From positions 248,001 through 312,000 of the forward strand of contig JBNKMS010000012.1 in assembly GCA_050293315.1 (NCBI GenBank): DNA of 64,000 nucleotides, read 5' to 3'. Positions 7,695 through 16,547 of the stretch are shown piece after piece. The position numbers and the translations under genes were made by a program. Origin of the DNA: CBFDBF01 sp050293315. Its GTDB lineage: Bacteria > Pseudomonadota > Gammaproteobacteria > Chromatiales > Chromatiaceae. Under the pieces are notes generated by a model, which did not search any database, was not told the origin of the DNA, and saw nothing but the letters and a program-made list of their open reading frames with translations. Position 1 is the first letter of the stretch. Each line of letters opens with the position of its first letter.

Positions 7695-9098
7695 ATGCGC
7701 AATAAGATCCTTCTATGTCTGTTGCCGGCCTTGGTTGCCGTCAGCATCTCTCTGCATGCCGGGGAGACGCCCAGCGATGGTGCGGTTGCGGCTATGGAGC
7801 ACAATAGTGCCGCTACTGCAGATACCATCTCACCCGCGCTGCCTGAGCTGTTGTGGAATATATCCCACCTCTACTGGTATGGACTGGTGGCCGGCGTGGT
7901 CATGCTCGCATGCATGTTGTTGTTGACCCTCTGGATGTTGCGGCTGAACCGGCAGTTAAAGCGGGCGAAGCTCCACCTGGAGAGGCAGTATGAACTGATC
8001 CTGAACTCGGTGGCAGATGGAATCTATGGTGTGGATCGTCAGGGGAACTCGACCTTTGTAAACCGGGCCGCGGAGGAGATTACAGGCTGGAGGGCCGAAG
8101 AGTTGATAGGGCGCAATCAACACAAGCTGCTCCACCACCATCGTGCCGACGGCCGACCGAATCCACAACATGAGTGTCCGGTATATCTCACCATGCATGA
8201 GAATGAGCCACGCTTTGTGGATGATGATCTGTTCTGGAAGAAGGACCGCACCAGTTTTCCGGTGGAGTACAGTAGTACTCCGATTCGGGATGATAACGGT
8301 AAGGTCACAGGTAGTGTGGTGGTGTTCCGTGATATCAGTGCGCGCCAACAGGCGGAGGATGAGGCGCGTCGTCATCAGATGGAGCTGGCACACGTAGCCC
8401 GCCTCAGCACCATGGGGGAGATGGCATCAGGCATCGCCCATGAGATCAATCAGCCACTGACAGCAATGACAGCTAATGCCCAGGCCGGTATGCGTCTGTT
8501 GGAGTCGGGTGAGGCGGAACCGGAGAAGGTGCTGGATCTGCTGGAGCGCATTGGGCTGCAGGCGGAGCGGGCGGGTGAGATTATCCGGCAGCTGCGTCGA
8601 TTTGTGAGCAAGGAGAAGCTTGAGAGGAGTCTGGTGGATCTGAACGATCTGGTGCGCGAGGTGGTAGTACTATTAGAGCCGGAGGCCAAGAGTGCCGCAG
8701 TCGATATCCGTCTGGAGTTGGATGTTACCATCGGTAAGGTCTCGGTACAGCCGATACAGATCGAGCAGGTAATTATCAACCTTGCCCGCAATGCGATTGA
8801 GGCGATGGCCGCGGTGGAGGATGGAGCACGTGTTTTATATCTACGTACCGACCCCGGTGGCAGTAATGCGGTTATTGTCTCGGTAGAGGATACCGGACCT
8901 GGGCTTGACCAGAGTATGATTCAGGATATATTCAATCCATTTGTGACCACCAAGCCGACAGGCATGGGGCTTGGTCTCTCAATCAGCCAGGGTATTGTTG
9001 AGGCGCATCAGGGGAATATTTATGCCGATTCCAGGCCGGGTAGAGGGGCCCTGTTTCGGTTTGTTCTACCGGTCTCTACTGCGGAGGGAGAGGGATGA
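7695..9098 (+). CDS. PAS-domain sensor histidine kinase
   Basis: 467 residues from the ATG at 7695; a GTG 21 bases upstream is possible but the ATG places the signal-like helix at the very N-terminus. Order: N-terminal hydrophobic segment ending LHAGE, a short periplasmic stretch, a membrane helix (about 55-78), PAS domain (about 93-215), HisKA with the phospho-acceptor His249 in GIAHEINQP, then an ATPase domain with N box NLARNAIEAM, G1 DTGPG, and G2 GMGLGLS. The HEINQP H-box is that of the FixL/DctB/NtrB class. It overlaps the response regulator by 4 bases (ATGA), so the two form a two-component pair. The signal is unknown; the PAS domain has no visible haem His. Confidence 0.93.
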   Translation: MRNKILLCLLPALVAVSISLHAGETPSDGAVAAMEHNSAATADTISPALPELLWNISHLYWYGLVAGVVMLACMLLLTLWMLRLNRQLKRAKLHLERQYELILNSVADGIYGVDRQGNSTFVNRAAEEITGWRAEELIGRNQHKLLHHHRADGRPNPQHECPVYLTMHENEPRFVDDDLFWKKDRTSFPVEYSSTPIRDDNGKVTGSVVVFRDISARQQAEDEARRHQMELAHVARLSTMGEMASGIAHEINQPLTAMTANAQAGMRLLESGEAEPEKVLDLLERIGLQAERAGEIIRQLRRFVSKEKLERSLVDLNDLVREVVVLLEPEAKSAAVDIRLELDVTIGKVSVQPIQIEQVIINLARNAIEAMAAVEDGARVLYLRTDPGGSNAVIVSVEDTGPGLDQSMIQDIFNPFVTTKPTGMGLGLSISQGIVEAHQGNIYADSRPGRGALFRFVLPVSTAEGEG

Positions 9099-9697
9099 CA
9101 GCAACAGTATTTATTATCGATGATGACCAGGATGTACGAGAGGCGCTGCAACTGCTGATGGAGTCGGTGGGATTGCAGGTGGAGTCGTTCAACTCGGCCC
9201 AGGAGTATCTGGACCAGTTCGATCCGCAGCGCCCCGGCTGCCTGGTGCTGGATGTGAGAATGCCGGGCATGAGCGGGCTGGATCTGCAGGCCCGGTTGTC
9301 GGCAGAGCAGCTCCATCCGCCCATCATTATTATCACCGGGCATGGTGATATACCCATGGCGGTTCGCGCGGTACAGGCCGGTGCGATCGGTTTTCTGGAG
9401 AAGCCGTGTAACGACCAGGTGTTGCTGGATAGCGTGCATCGCGCCCTTGAGCAGGATAGCAGGCAGCGTGGCGAGGCCTCCCGTATTGCCGACATCAAGA
9501 GAAGGCAGGAGCAGTTGACCCCACGAGAACTGGAGGTAATGGAGCAGGTGGTGAAGGGCAAACGTAATAAAGTCATTGCCGCAGACCTCGGGGTCAGTCA
9601 ATCTACGGTGGAGGTCCACCGCTCCAGGGTCATGGAGAAGATGGGGGCCCAATCCCTGTCCGATCTTATGCGTATGGTTATCGCGCTCGAAGATTAA
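9095..9697 (+). CDS. FixJ/LuxR-family response regulator
   Basis: 200 residues. The receiver domain has the acidic pocket IIDDDQD, phospho-acceptor Asp53 in LDVRMPG, Thr in ITGHG and Lys in EKP. The C-terminal LuxR/GerE helix-turn-helix starts at LTPRELEVM and continues VIAADLGVSQSTVEVHRSRVMEKM. The start overlaps the kinase stop, so this is its cognate regulator. FixJ-type regulators activate transcription when phosphorylated. Likely targets are the SLAC1-to-AAA+ genes just downstream, after a 155-base gap that could carry its operator; that link is inference. Confidence 0.93.
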   Translation: MTATVFIIDDDQDVREALQLLMESVGLQVESFNSAQEYLDQFDPQRPGCLVLDVRMPGMSGLDLQARLSAEQLHPPIIIITGHGDIPMAVRAVQAGAIGFLEKPCNDQVLLDSVHRALEQDSRQRGEASRIADIKRRQEQLTPRELEVMEQVVKGKRNKVIAADLGVSQSTVEVHRSRVMEKMGAQSLSDLMRMVIALED

Positions 9698-9727
9698 GCA
9701 TATCTCTTCTATTCACTATTCCCGCAA

Positions 9728-9748
9728 TACCATCTATCTTTGATGGTA
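9728..9748. other. Small palindrome upstream of the SLAC1 gene
   Basis: TACCATC (9728-9734) pairs exactly with GATGGTA (9742-9748) around a 7-base loop. It lies 30 bases after the response-regulator stop and about 105 bases before the SLAC1 start. It could be a regulator-binding dyad or a weak hairpin; no T-run follows. Confidence 0.3.
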
Positions 9749-9852
9749 ATTGATAATTGTGAGGGCATTACACTCCGCTCTGTTTTAGCATGGCAAACTA
9801 TTCTGTTTGTTGTATTTCTTGAGAGTAATTTGTGTTTTGAGGAGTAACGGTT

Positions 9853-10812
9853 ATGAGTGCCGATTCAAGGTTGGAGCATTTTCCCATCTCCTACTTTGCT
9901 ATGGTGATGGGTATGTCCGGGTTGACTATCGCCTGGGAGAGGGCGCGTGGTCTGTTTGAGCTGAAGATAAATCTGGATGGCCCGTTAGCGCTGTTTACAC
10001 TTGCGCTATTTTGTCTGCTGTTGGCGATCTATGCATTAAAGCTGGTGCGTTACCGCAGTGCCGTGGTTGCAGAGCTGCGTCATCCGGTTAAGCTGAACTT
10101 TTTTCCGACCATATCGATCAGTCTGCTTCTATTGTCTATTGTCATGCTGCATCGCTATCCCGATCTATCCCGTATGTTGTGGGTGGTAGGGGCCTGCCTG
10201 CATCTCTTCTTTACCTTCTTTGTAATGAATATCTGGATCTACCATGAGCATTTTGAGGTGCAGCACCTAAATCCATCCTGGTTGATACCGGTGGTTGGTA
10301 ATGTGGTAGTGCCTATTGCCGGGGTAAGCCTGGGGTACAGCGAGGTCTCATGGTTCTTTTTCAGTATCGGCATAGTCTTCTGGCTGGTGTTGCTGGCCAT
10401 TATCTTTAACCGGGTGCTGTTTCATAACCCGCTGCCGGGCAAACTAATGCCGACTCTGTTTATCCTAATCGCGCCACCGGCCATCGGTTGTATCTCCTAT
10501 GTAAAGTTGAGCGGCGGCGGGGTCGATGCCTTTGCCCACGTCCTCTACTATATAGGACTGTTCTTGACCATATTGCTGCTGACCCAGGCGCACCGTTTTG
10601 CCAAGTTGCAGTTCTTTCTCTCCTGGTGGGCCTACACCTTCCCCATGGCGGCGATCACCGTTGCCACTATGTTGATGTATCACAACAGTGGTCTACAGGG
10701 GTTCTATTTTATCTCCTGGGCACTATTGGTGCTGCTCACCGGTATTGTGCTGCTTATGCTCTATAAGACTACCCAGGCGATCGGTAGGGGCGAGATCTGT
10801 CTGCCGGAGTAA
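9853..10812 (+). CDS. SLAC1/TehA-family anion channel or transporter
   Basis: 319 residues with ten predicted membrane helices. It begins with the family-typical LEHFPISYFAMVMGMSGLTIAWERA block. SLAC1/TDT-family proteins pass small anions (tellurite resistance protein TehA, dicarboxylate and sulfite transporters, plant SLAC1). Start ATG has GAGGAG 9 bases upstream. It is first in a run of genes on the same strand (NifX-like, unknown, TauE/SafE), which hints at handling of an inorganic anion or metal; the actual substrate cannot be told. Confidence 0.88.
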   Translation: MSADSRLEHFPISYFAMVMGMSGLTIAWERARGLFELKINLDGPLALFTLALFCLLLAIYALKLVRYRSAVVAELRHPVKLNFFPTISISLLLLSIVMLHRYPDLSRMLWVVGACLHLFFTFFVMNIWIYHEHFEVQHLNPSWLIPVVGNVVVPIAGVSLGYSEVSWFFFSIGIVFWLVLLAIIFNRVLFHNPLPGKLMPTLFILIAPPAIGCISYVKLSGGGVDAFAHVLYYIGLFLTILLLTQAHRFAKLQFFLSWWAYTFPMAAITVATMLMYHNSGLQGFYFISWALLVLLTGIVLLMLYKTTQAIGRGEICLPE

Positions 10813-10825
10813 GAGGGAAAAACAG

Positions 10826-11206
10826 ATGATTATTGGAGTTACCAGTCAGAATTTCCGCACTGTTACCGGCCATGCCGGCAAGGCGCGCCGGTTTCTTATC
10901 TTCTCGGATGATGATGAGGGAAATCCACAGGAGGTCGAGCGGCTGGATCTTCCACTGGAGATGTCGATGCATGAGTTTCGCGGAGATAGTCATCCGCTGT
11001 TTAACCTGCATGTGCTGATCACCGCAAGCTGTGGTCAGGGGCTCTCCAACCGCATGGCTGCGCAAGGTGTGCGGGTGATAGCTACCAGTGAGACCGACCC
11101 CTTAGAGGCGGCCCGGGCAGTGTTGGCCGGCGAGGAGCTGGCCCCGCCGCAGCCGCATGAGCACGCGCATGGCGGGGTGACCCTGGGTCCGGGGATTGCT
11201 GAGTAG
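10826..11206 (+). CDS. NifX/NifB-type dinitrogenase cofactor-binding domain protein
   Basis: 126 residues from ATG 10826, with AGAGGGA upstream; a longer frame from 10688 is inside the SLAC1 gene. The fold markers are the N-terminal IIGVTSQNFRTVTGHAGKARRFLIF and the central LITASCGQGLSNRMAAQGVRVIAT, as in NifX, NafY and the NifB C-terminal domain. The tail PHEHAHGG is His-rich and may bind metal. No nif genes are nearby, so this is one of the free-standing members whose role is not nitrogen fixation proper. It sits 13 bases after the SLAC1 stop. Confidence 0.85.
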   Translation: MIIGVTSQNFRTVTGHAGKARRFLIFSDDDEGNPQEVERLDLPLEMSMHEFRGDSHPLFNLHVLITASCGQGLSNRMAAQGVRVIATSETDPLEAARAVLAGEELAPPQPHEHAHGGVTLGPGIAE

Positions 11207-11232
11207 CTGCTATTGATAGGGTGATTTGAGCG

Positions 11233-11661
11233 ATGGCAAAACTGGATCGTGGCACCAGGATATATGCGTCAGTGCTCGCCGTGGTGGTCCTGGTGTTTAT
11301 AGTAGTGGCCCTGTATGAGCCGCCTGTGGTGCGAGATCTGAACAGCCGGCTGGAAGAGGACACTGAGCTGGCCGCTTTCCCCTACCAGTTCCGGGTTGTT
11401 GCGGTGAATAATGGCATCGCGACCATGTATACCCCCCGTTCTGCCGAGGTCCCGGTGGTGCAGGTAATGGGGATAATCTATCCGCACCTTGCCGGGCGCC
11501 CTGCAGATAGCGAGGATTTTCAAAAGGCGCAGCTGGAGTTGGCGCGTATCCAGAAAAAGGCGAAAAAGATCGTAATCTCTGACCCGGGCATCAAGTCGGT
11601 GCAGTGGACCCTAGACCGTGACTGGCTCAGTGGACACGGAGTTATATTGCCACCCGAGTAG
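11233..11661 (+). CDS. Membrane-anchored protein, unknown function
   Basis: 142 residues. One N-terminal membrane helix (about residues 10-28) and a soluble domain predicted outside the cytoplasm. The C-terminal part (about 90-140) contains ARIQKKAKKIVISDPGIKSVQW, a mixed alpha/beta stretch resembling a BON-like fold only loosely. It lies between the NifX-like and TauE/SafE genes with short gaps (26 and 25 bases), so it is co-transcribed. I cannot name a family. Confidence 0.7.
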   Translation: MAKLDRGTRIYASVLAVVVLVFIVVALYEPPVVRDLNSRLEEDTELAAFPYQFRVVAVNNGIATMYTPRSAEVPVVQVMGIIYPHLAGRPADSEDFQKAQLELARIQKKAKKIVISDPGIKSVQWTLDRDWLSGHGVILPPE

Positions 11662-11686
11662 TCTGCTGCAGATGTGGTTATAATGG

Positions 11687-12454
11687 GTGCTGGTCCTGTT
11701 TGGAAGCTGCGTCTTGAATCTATCTATATATCTGGCCCTGGCCTTTCCCGTAGGTTTTTTTAGTTCACTCCACTGCTTTGGTATGTGTGGCGGCATCATG
11801 GGTGCCCTCTCTGTCAGCTTGCCAATTGAGGAGCGGCAGCGTCCCGGCAGGCTTTTGGGGTTTATATTGGCCTATAACGCCGGGAGGATCCTGGTCTATA
11901 TACTCCTAGGGCTGCTGGTAGGATTTAGTGGCAAACTACTAGGTTGGGGTGTAGGCAGCGATCTGTGGCGGCAGGTGGCTGGTGGCGTTGCTGCTATCAC
12001 TATGATTATTATAGGTTTATATACCACAGACTGGTTCCCGCCACTGCGTCAGATGGACCGTTTGGGCGGATGGTTGTGGCAGCGGCTGGAGCCTGTGGGC
12101 CGGCGACTGCTGCCGATCAAGCGTTTCAGCGGTGCCTTTATGGCGGGCCTGGTGTGGGGCTGGCTGCCGTGTGGCCTAGTCTACTATGCGCTTTTTCTTA
12201 CTCTACCTTTGAATAGCGTCTGGAATAGCGGTATATTCATGGCACTGTTTGGTCTTGGCACCTTACCGGCGATGCTCTCCACAGGCCTGTTTGTTGGCTG
12301 GATGGCGCACCTCGGCAGGGTCGCTGGTCTCCGTCAGGTAGCCGGTATGGTGATCGTGCTACTCGGCGTGATGACACTGATTTTTGGAAATGATCTGGCA
12401 TTGCCTGTAGCTGGTGAAGCCGTGGCAATACCAGAGGGGAGTGAAGGGGGATAG
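11687..12454 (+). CDS. Sulfite exporter TauE/SafE-like membrane protein (COG2836 type)
   Basis: 255 residues, about six to seven membrane helices. The N-terminal SSLHCFGMCGGIMGAL segment carries the Cys-x2-Met-Cys pattern of the COG2836 group, several of which act in copper handling and cytochrome oxidase assembly. Another pair, WGWLPCGLVYYAL, is also characteristic. The first codon is taken as GTG 11687; a later start near LNLSIY is possible. It ends 2 bases before the AAA+ regulator. The name TauE/SafE is a family label and sulfite export is not shown. Confidence 0.85.
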   Translation: MLVLFGSCVLNLSIYLALAFPVGFFSSLHCFGMCGGIMGALSVSLPIEERQRPGRLLGFILAYNAGRILVYILLGLLVGFSGKLLGWGVGSDLWRQVAGGVAAITMIIIGLYTTDWFPPLRQMDRLGGWLWQRLEPVGRRLLPIKRFSGAFMAGLVWGWLPCGLVYYALFLTLPLNSVWNSGIFMALFGLGTLPAMLSTGLFVGWMAHLGRVAGLRQVAGMVIVLLGVMTLIFGNDLALPVAGEAVAIPEGSEGG

Positions 12455-12456
12455 CT

Positions 12457-13386
12457 ATGTTACTTGGTAAGAGTCCAGCCCTGCTGGAGGCGGTCAATGC
12501 GGCCGGTCTGATCGCTGCCACAGACGTTACTGCCATGATCTTTGGGGAGAGCGGAAGCGGTAAAGAGCTGCTGGCCCGTTCAATTCATAGCGGCAGCAGG
12601 CGTAATCAGCAGCCGTTTGTTGTGGTCAATTGCGCTGCCCTCTCTTCAACCTTGGCAGAGTCTCAGCTGTTTGGGCACCTCGAGGGCGCCTTTGCTAGTG
12701 CCAACGATGACCATGAAGGTTATGTCCAGCAAGCCAACGGTGGCACCATTTTCCTCGATGAGGTGACTGAGCTGCCGGCTGAGTTGCAGGCGAAATTGCT
12801 CAATCTACTTGAGTCTGGTGAGATCCTGCCGCTGGGTGCGGCTGATCCTGAGCGGGTGGATGTTAGGGTTATCGCCGCCACTAGCAAGGATGTGCATCAG
12901 GAGGTGGCTGCGGGCAAGCTGCGCGAGGATCTGTTCTATCGCCTGAATGTGGTGCCTCTGAATATGCCCCCTCTGCGTGAACGCCCAGGTGATATCAGTG
13001 CCCTGTTGGCCCACTTCAGCCAGGAGAGCGCCGAGCGTTACGCTGTGGCGGCGGTGCGTTTCAGTAGGGACGCCGTGAGTCTGCTGCGGAAATATTACTG
13101 GCCGGGCAATGTACAGGAGCTGCGTAATCTGTGTGAGCGCATGGCTCTGTTGCTGCCGGGGAAAGAGGTCACCCCACAAAATCTGCCGCAAGAGTTCCAA
13201 CAGCATGCCGCGACAGATGCAATCATGGAGTTGCCAGCGACTGGATTGGTGCTATCAGAGCTGGAGAAGAACCTGATCCAGCAGGCCCTGGAGCGTACTG
13301 CGGGCAACCGTAGCCGGGCTGCCAGGTTGCTTGGTATCAGTAGAGATACCCTGCTCTATAGGCTTAGGAAATTCGCGCTGGTTTAG
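12457..13386 (+). CDS. Sigma54-type AAA+ regulator with altered GAFTGA loop and Fis-type HTH
   Basis: 309 residues with no receiver or sensor domain: it begins directly with the AAA+ domain. Walker A is GESGSGKE (30-37) and Walker B IFLDEV (98-103). The loop that contacts sigma54, normally GAFTGA, reads GAFASA (77-82). The R-finger region LREDLFYRLNVVPLNMPPLRERPGDI and WPGNVQELRN are normal. The C-terminus is a Fis-type helix-turn-helix (ALERTAGNRSRAARLLGISRDTLLYRLRKF). Loss of the Thr-Gly pair usually abolishes sigma54 activation, so it may act as a DNA-binding ATPase or with sigma70, as TyrR-like members do. It begins 2 bases after the TauE/SafE stop. Confidence 0.9.
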   Translation: MLLGKSPALLEAVNAAGLIAATDVTAMIFGESGSGKELLARSIHSGSRRNQQPFVVVNCAALSSTLAESQLFGHLEGAFASANDDHEGYVQQANGGTIFLDEVTELPAELQAKLLNLLESGEILPLGAADPERVDVRVIAATSKDVHQEVAAGKLREDLFYRLNVVPLNMPPLRERPGDISALLAHFSQESAERYAVAAVRFSRDAVSLLRKYYWPGNVQELRNLCERMALLLPGKEVTPQNLPQEFQQHAATDAIMELPATGLVLSELEKNLIQQALERTAGNRSRAARLLGISRDTLLYRLRKFALV

Positions 13387-13404
13387 TTGCCTCGGCTGTT
13401 GCAT

Positions 13405-13433
13405 GGGGAGGCGGTAGTACTCTCCCCTTTATT
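13405..13433 (+). terminator. Hairpin with T-rich tail after the AAA+ regulator
   Basis: GGGGAG (13405-13410) pairs with CTCCCC (13422-13427) over an 11-base loop, followed by TTTATT. It ends the plus-strand operon and just touches the end of the convergent GGDEF gene. The loop is long, so strength is uncertain. Confidence 0.5.
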
Positions 13434-14538
13434 CGGTATACATCCGCACGCAGTTGCGTCCATCCTGCTTTGCCAGGTAGAGGGCGCTGTCCGCCTCATG
13501 CAGCAATTTCTCACCCAGGGCCCCATAGCTTTCATCCGACTGCAGATCCAGTTGGCTGACCCCCACCGACACGGTGACTGAAAGCTCCTCGGTGGCACAA
13601 GTAGGTATCGTATGGCTGGCGATGCAGTGGCGGATTCTCTCGGCTAGATTCAGCGCCTCGTCAGCATCGGTCTGCGGTAGCAGCAGGGCAAACTCCTCGC
13701 CACCAAAGCGGGTCGCCATATCGGAGGCGCGTAGACAGCCGCGAACCCGGAGGGCGATCTCCCGTAGTACCGTATCACCGGCATTATGGCCGTGCTCATC
13801 GTTGATGAGTTTGAAGTTGTCAGCATCAATAAACAGACAACTCATCGGGTGTTGATAACGCATTGCGCGTGAGGTCTCCTCCTGTATTCGGCGCTCCAGA
13901 TAGCGGCGGTTATGTAGACCGGTCAGGGCGTCGGTGAGGCCGCTGATAACTAGATGCTCGCGGTTGATGGCGTTCTCCAGACAGACCGCCGCAATAGAGG
14001 CAAGATGGTGTAGAAAATCGCTGGCGTGTTCGCGCGTGAATCTTTGTGGGTTACTGCTGCCCAGATGGATGCTCCCCACCAGTTGTTCACGTCGTAGCAT
14101 GGGGATTAGTGCAACACTTCGTAGGTCATCGTTATGGTTGAAGAGCGCCCTATGTTCAGCCTGGAAGGGTCCCAACCACGGCTTGGCCAAATCTCTGACT
14201 ACTTCTGGCGCATCTTCAGGCTGGTCCAGAAAGGTGATATTGGGGAAGTGACTGATGCAACGATCATTGTGAAGCAACAGATGGCGCAGTTCGTGTTCCG
14301 TGTCTTGCAGTATCAGACTGATAACTGGTAGGCCGAAGGACTCCTGCATCCCGAAGGTGAGGGAGTGTAGTAGTTCGGGGAGTGTCTCGGCGCCAAGTAG
14401 GGAGAGCTCCCTGACATTGAAACGTTGCAGTACCTCTTCGTTATAGCTGGCCTCTTCAGATAGCGTGCGCAGCTTGCTGCGCAGGACTTGGGCCTCACGC
14501 TCTTTCGTGGTGGGTGGGGGTGAAGGCGTTTTTCTCAT
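13429..14538 (-). CDS. Diguanylate cyclase with N-terminal GAF/DUF484-like domain
   Basis: 369 residues. An N-terminal coiled coil (about 15-45) leads into a GAF-like sensor domain (about 50-195) containing SVALIPMLRREQLVGSIHLGS. A GGDEF domain follows from LTDALTGLHNRRYLE; the active-site motif is GGEEF (279-283), which is a working variant. RASD at 270-273, five residues before it, is a product-inhibition I-site. The protein should make cyclic di-GMP from two GTP, controlling motility or biofilm traits. It has no membrane segment and is convergent with the AAA+ regulator. It is monocistronic as far as visible. Confidence 0.92.
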   Translation of the reverse strand: MRKTPSPPPTTKEREAQVLRSKLRTLSEEASYNEEVLQRFNVRELSLLGAETLPELLHSLTFGMQESFGLPVISLILQDTEHELRHLLLHNDRCISHFPNITFLDQPEDAPEVVRDLAKPWLGPFQAEHRALFNHNDDLRSVALIPMLRREQLVGSIHLGSSNPQRFTREHASDFLHHLASIAAVCLENAINREHLVISGLTDALTGLHNRRYLERRIQEETSRAMRYQHPMSCLFIDADNFKLINDEHGHNAGDTVLREIALRVRGCLRASDMATRFGGEEFALLLPQTDADEALNLAERIRHCIASHTIPTCATEELSVTVSVGVSQLDLQSDESYGALGEKLLHEADSALYLAKQDGRNCVRMYTE

Positions 14539-14755
14539 GACAACCCGACCGTTGCTCAGGAATCCCTGCCTTGGGAAGAAACTATAGGCTAAAAAGTGCC
14601 TTTTTGCTCAAGGATTTGTCTCAAAATGGTCAATTATTGGCCACAAGTCGCATTTGGGCGCGTCCGTCCGGTAAAGGGCAGGCGCGGTAGTAGCGGTATA
14701 ATCTGGTACACTGCAACGGGTAAATGGCAGTGGATTAGAGATTTAGCTAAAAACA

Positions 14756-16513
14756 GTGGATAAAAATCGAGAACACAGCGGTCTTGCGACCTATATGCGG
14801 CTGCTCTCCTACGTCTGGCCGTATATCGGGGCGTTTGCGCTGAGTATCTCTGGATATATCGTGTTTGCCCTGACCCAACCAGCGTTTGCCAAGCTGATGG
14901 AGTTTTTTATAGAGGGGCTGGAGAGCGAGTCCAATCGTCTGATGTATGCGGTGCCGCTGGCCGCCTTGGGGCTGGCCCTGTTGCGTGGTGTCGGCTCCTT
15001 TATCGGTAATTATAATATTGCCAAGGTCTCCAATCGCGTGGTGCACGACCTGCGGGTTGATCTGTTCAACAAGTTGCTGGAGCTGCCAAACAGCTATATA
15101 GATAACCAGAACTCAGGTTATCTCATCTCCAAGATCACCTATAACGTCACTCTTGTTACCGGGGCCGCAACTGATGCCATCAAGGTGGTTATCCGTGAGG
15201 GGCTGACGGTCATCTTTCTGCTGCTCTATCTATTCTGGACAAACTGGAAACTTACCCTGGTATTTATGGTTATTGCACCGGTGATCGCTGCGCTGATATC
15301 TGTAGTAGGGAAGAGGCTGCGCAAGTTGAGCCACAAGATTCAGGATGCGATGGGCCAGGTGACACATGTCACCTCAGAGACCATCCATGGATTTCAGGTG
15401 GTGCGCAGTTATGGCGGCGAAGAGTATGAGCAGCAGCGGTTTCTTGCGGCCAGCCTGCGCAACCTGCAGAAGATGTTGCAGATGGTTAAGGTTGGGGCGC
15501 TGACCACGCCGATCCTGCAGGTATTGGTGGTTGCGGCAATGGCAGTCATCATGTTTCTGGTTCTCTATATGCGCGATACCGGCAGCACCGCTGCGCTAGT
15601 CTCGTTTGTGATAGCGGTGGGGCTGTTGCCGAAACCGGTGCGCCAGTTGAGTGAGGTCTACGGCAATATTCAGAAGGGGATCGCCGCCTGTGAGACTATA
15701 TTTGAGCAATTGGATGAGCAGGCGGAGCAGGACCGTGGTCACTACAGTGTAGAGAGGGTGGCCGGACGTATCGAGTTTTCCAAGGTCGGCTTCCACTACC
15801 CGGGGAGTGAGCATGAGGTACTGAAGGAGATAGGCCTAGTGGTGGAGCCGGGTGAGATGGTTGCTTTGGTCGGACGTTCCGGTAGCGGTAAGAGCACCAT
15901 AACAAATTTGCTGTTGCGTTTTTATGATCACACCTCCGGTGAGTTGCGGATTGATGGGGTCCCGATCCAGGATTTCACCCTGCACAATCTGCGTAGCCAG
16001 ATCGCCCTGGTGAGTCAGGATGTCGCATTGTTTAATGATACGGTCGCCAGTAACATCGCCTATGGTCCTCTGGAGGATGATGAAGCGAAAATCATCCAGG
16101 CGGCCCGCGCGGCGCACGCCATGGAGTTTATCCAGGAGCTGGATAGCGGTCTCTCCACCCTGATTGGCGAGAACGGGGTCATGCTCTCTGGCGGGCAGCG
16201 GCAGCGCCTCGCCATCGCCCGTGCCTTTATGAAGGATGCGCCGATCCTGATTATGGATGAGGCCACGTCATCCCTGGATACCGAGGCGGAGCGTCATATC
16301 CAGGAGGCGCTGAAGGAGCTGACCAAGGGGCGGACCACCTTGGTTATTGCGCATCGTCTCACAACTATTGAACACGCCGATCGCATCGTGGTACTGCGAG
16401 ATGGCGCTATCGTCGAGAGCGGCACCCATACCGAACTGCTGGCACTGGAGGGAGAGTATGCCACCCTCTACCAGAACCAGTTTGATGAGACTCTTGAGGC
16501 CGTGCAGTCATAG
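14756..16513 (+). CDS. msbA: Lipid A/phospholipid ABC exporter MsbA
   Basis: 585 residues, the usual MsbA length, with a GTG start. Six membrane helices in the first 320 residues are followed by the nucleotide-binding domain: Walker A GRSGSGKST, signature LSGGQRQRLAIARAF, Walker B ILIMDEATSSLD and switch His in VIAHRLT. MsbA flips the lipid A core across the inner membrane, the step before LPS transport. lpxK and the kdo genes do not follow here; the downstream neighbour is the convergent cysQ. It is still the best fit because of the length and sequence of the membrane domain. Confidence 0.9.
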   Translation: MDKNREHSGLATYMRLLSYVWPYIGAFALSISGYIVFALTQPAFAKLMEFFIEGLESESNRLMYAVPLAALGLALLRGVGSFIGNYNIAKVSNRVVHDLRVDLFNKLLELPNSYIDNQNSGYLISKITYNVTLVTGAATDAIKVVIREGLTVIFLLLYLFWTNWKLTLVFMVIAPVIAALISVVGKRLRKLSHKIQDAMGQVTHVTSETIHGFQVVRSYGGEEYEQQRFLAASLRNLQKMLQMVKVGALTTPILQVLVVAAMAVIMFLVLYMRDTGSTAALVSFVIAVGLLPKPVRQLSEVYGNIQKGIAACETIFEQLDEQAEQDRGHYSVERVAGRIEFSKVGFHYPGSEHEVLKEIGLVVEPGEMVALVGRSGSGKSTITNLLLRFYDHTSGELRIDGVPIQDFTLHNLRSQIALVSQDVALFNDTVASNIAYGPLEDDEAKIIQAARAAHAMEFIQELDSGLSTLIGENGVMLSGGQRQRLAIARAFMKDAPILIMDEATSSLDTEAERHIQEALKELTKGRTTLVIAHRLTTIEHADRIVVLRDGAIVESGTHTELLALEGEYATLYQNQFDETLEAVQS

Positions 16514-16547
16514 GTCTGAGTCGACCGGATAAAACCAGCGGCAATCC

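Noticed and set aside
13410..13422. GGCGGTAGTACT, a second ops-like core
   Set aside because: No TG at the required place, and it is the loop region of a terminator hairpin at the end of an operon.
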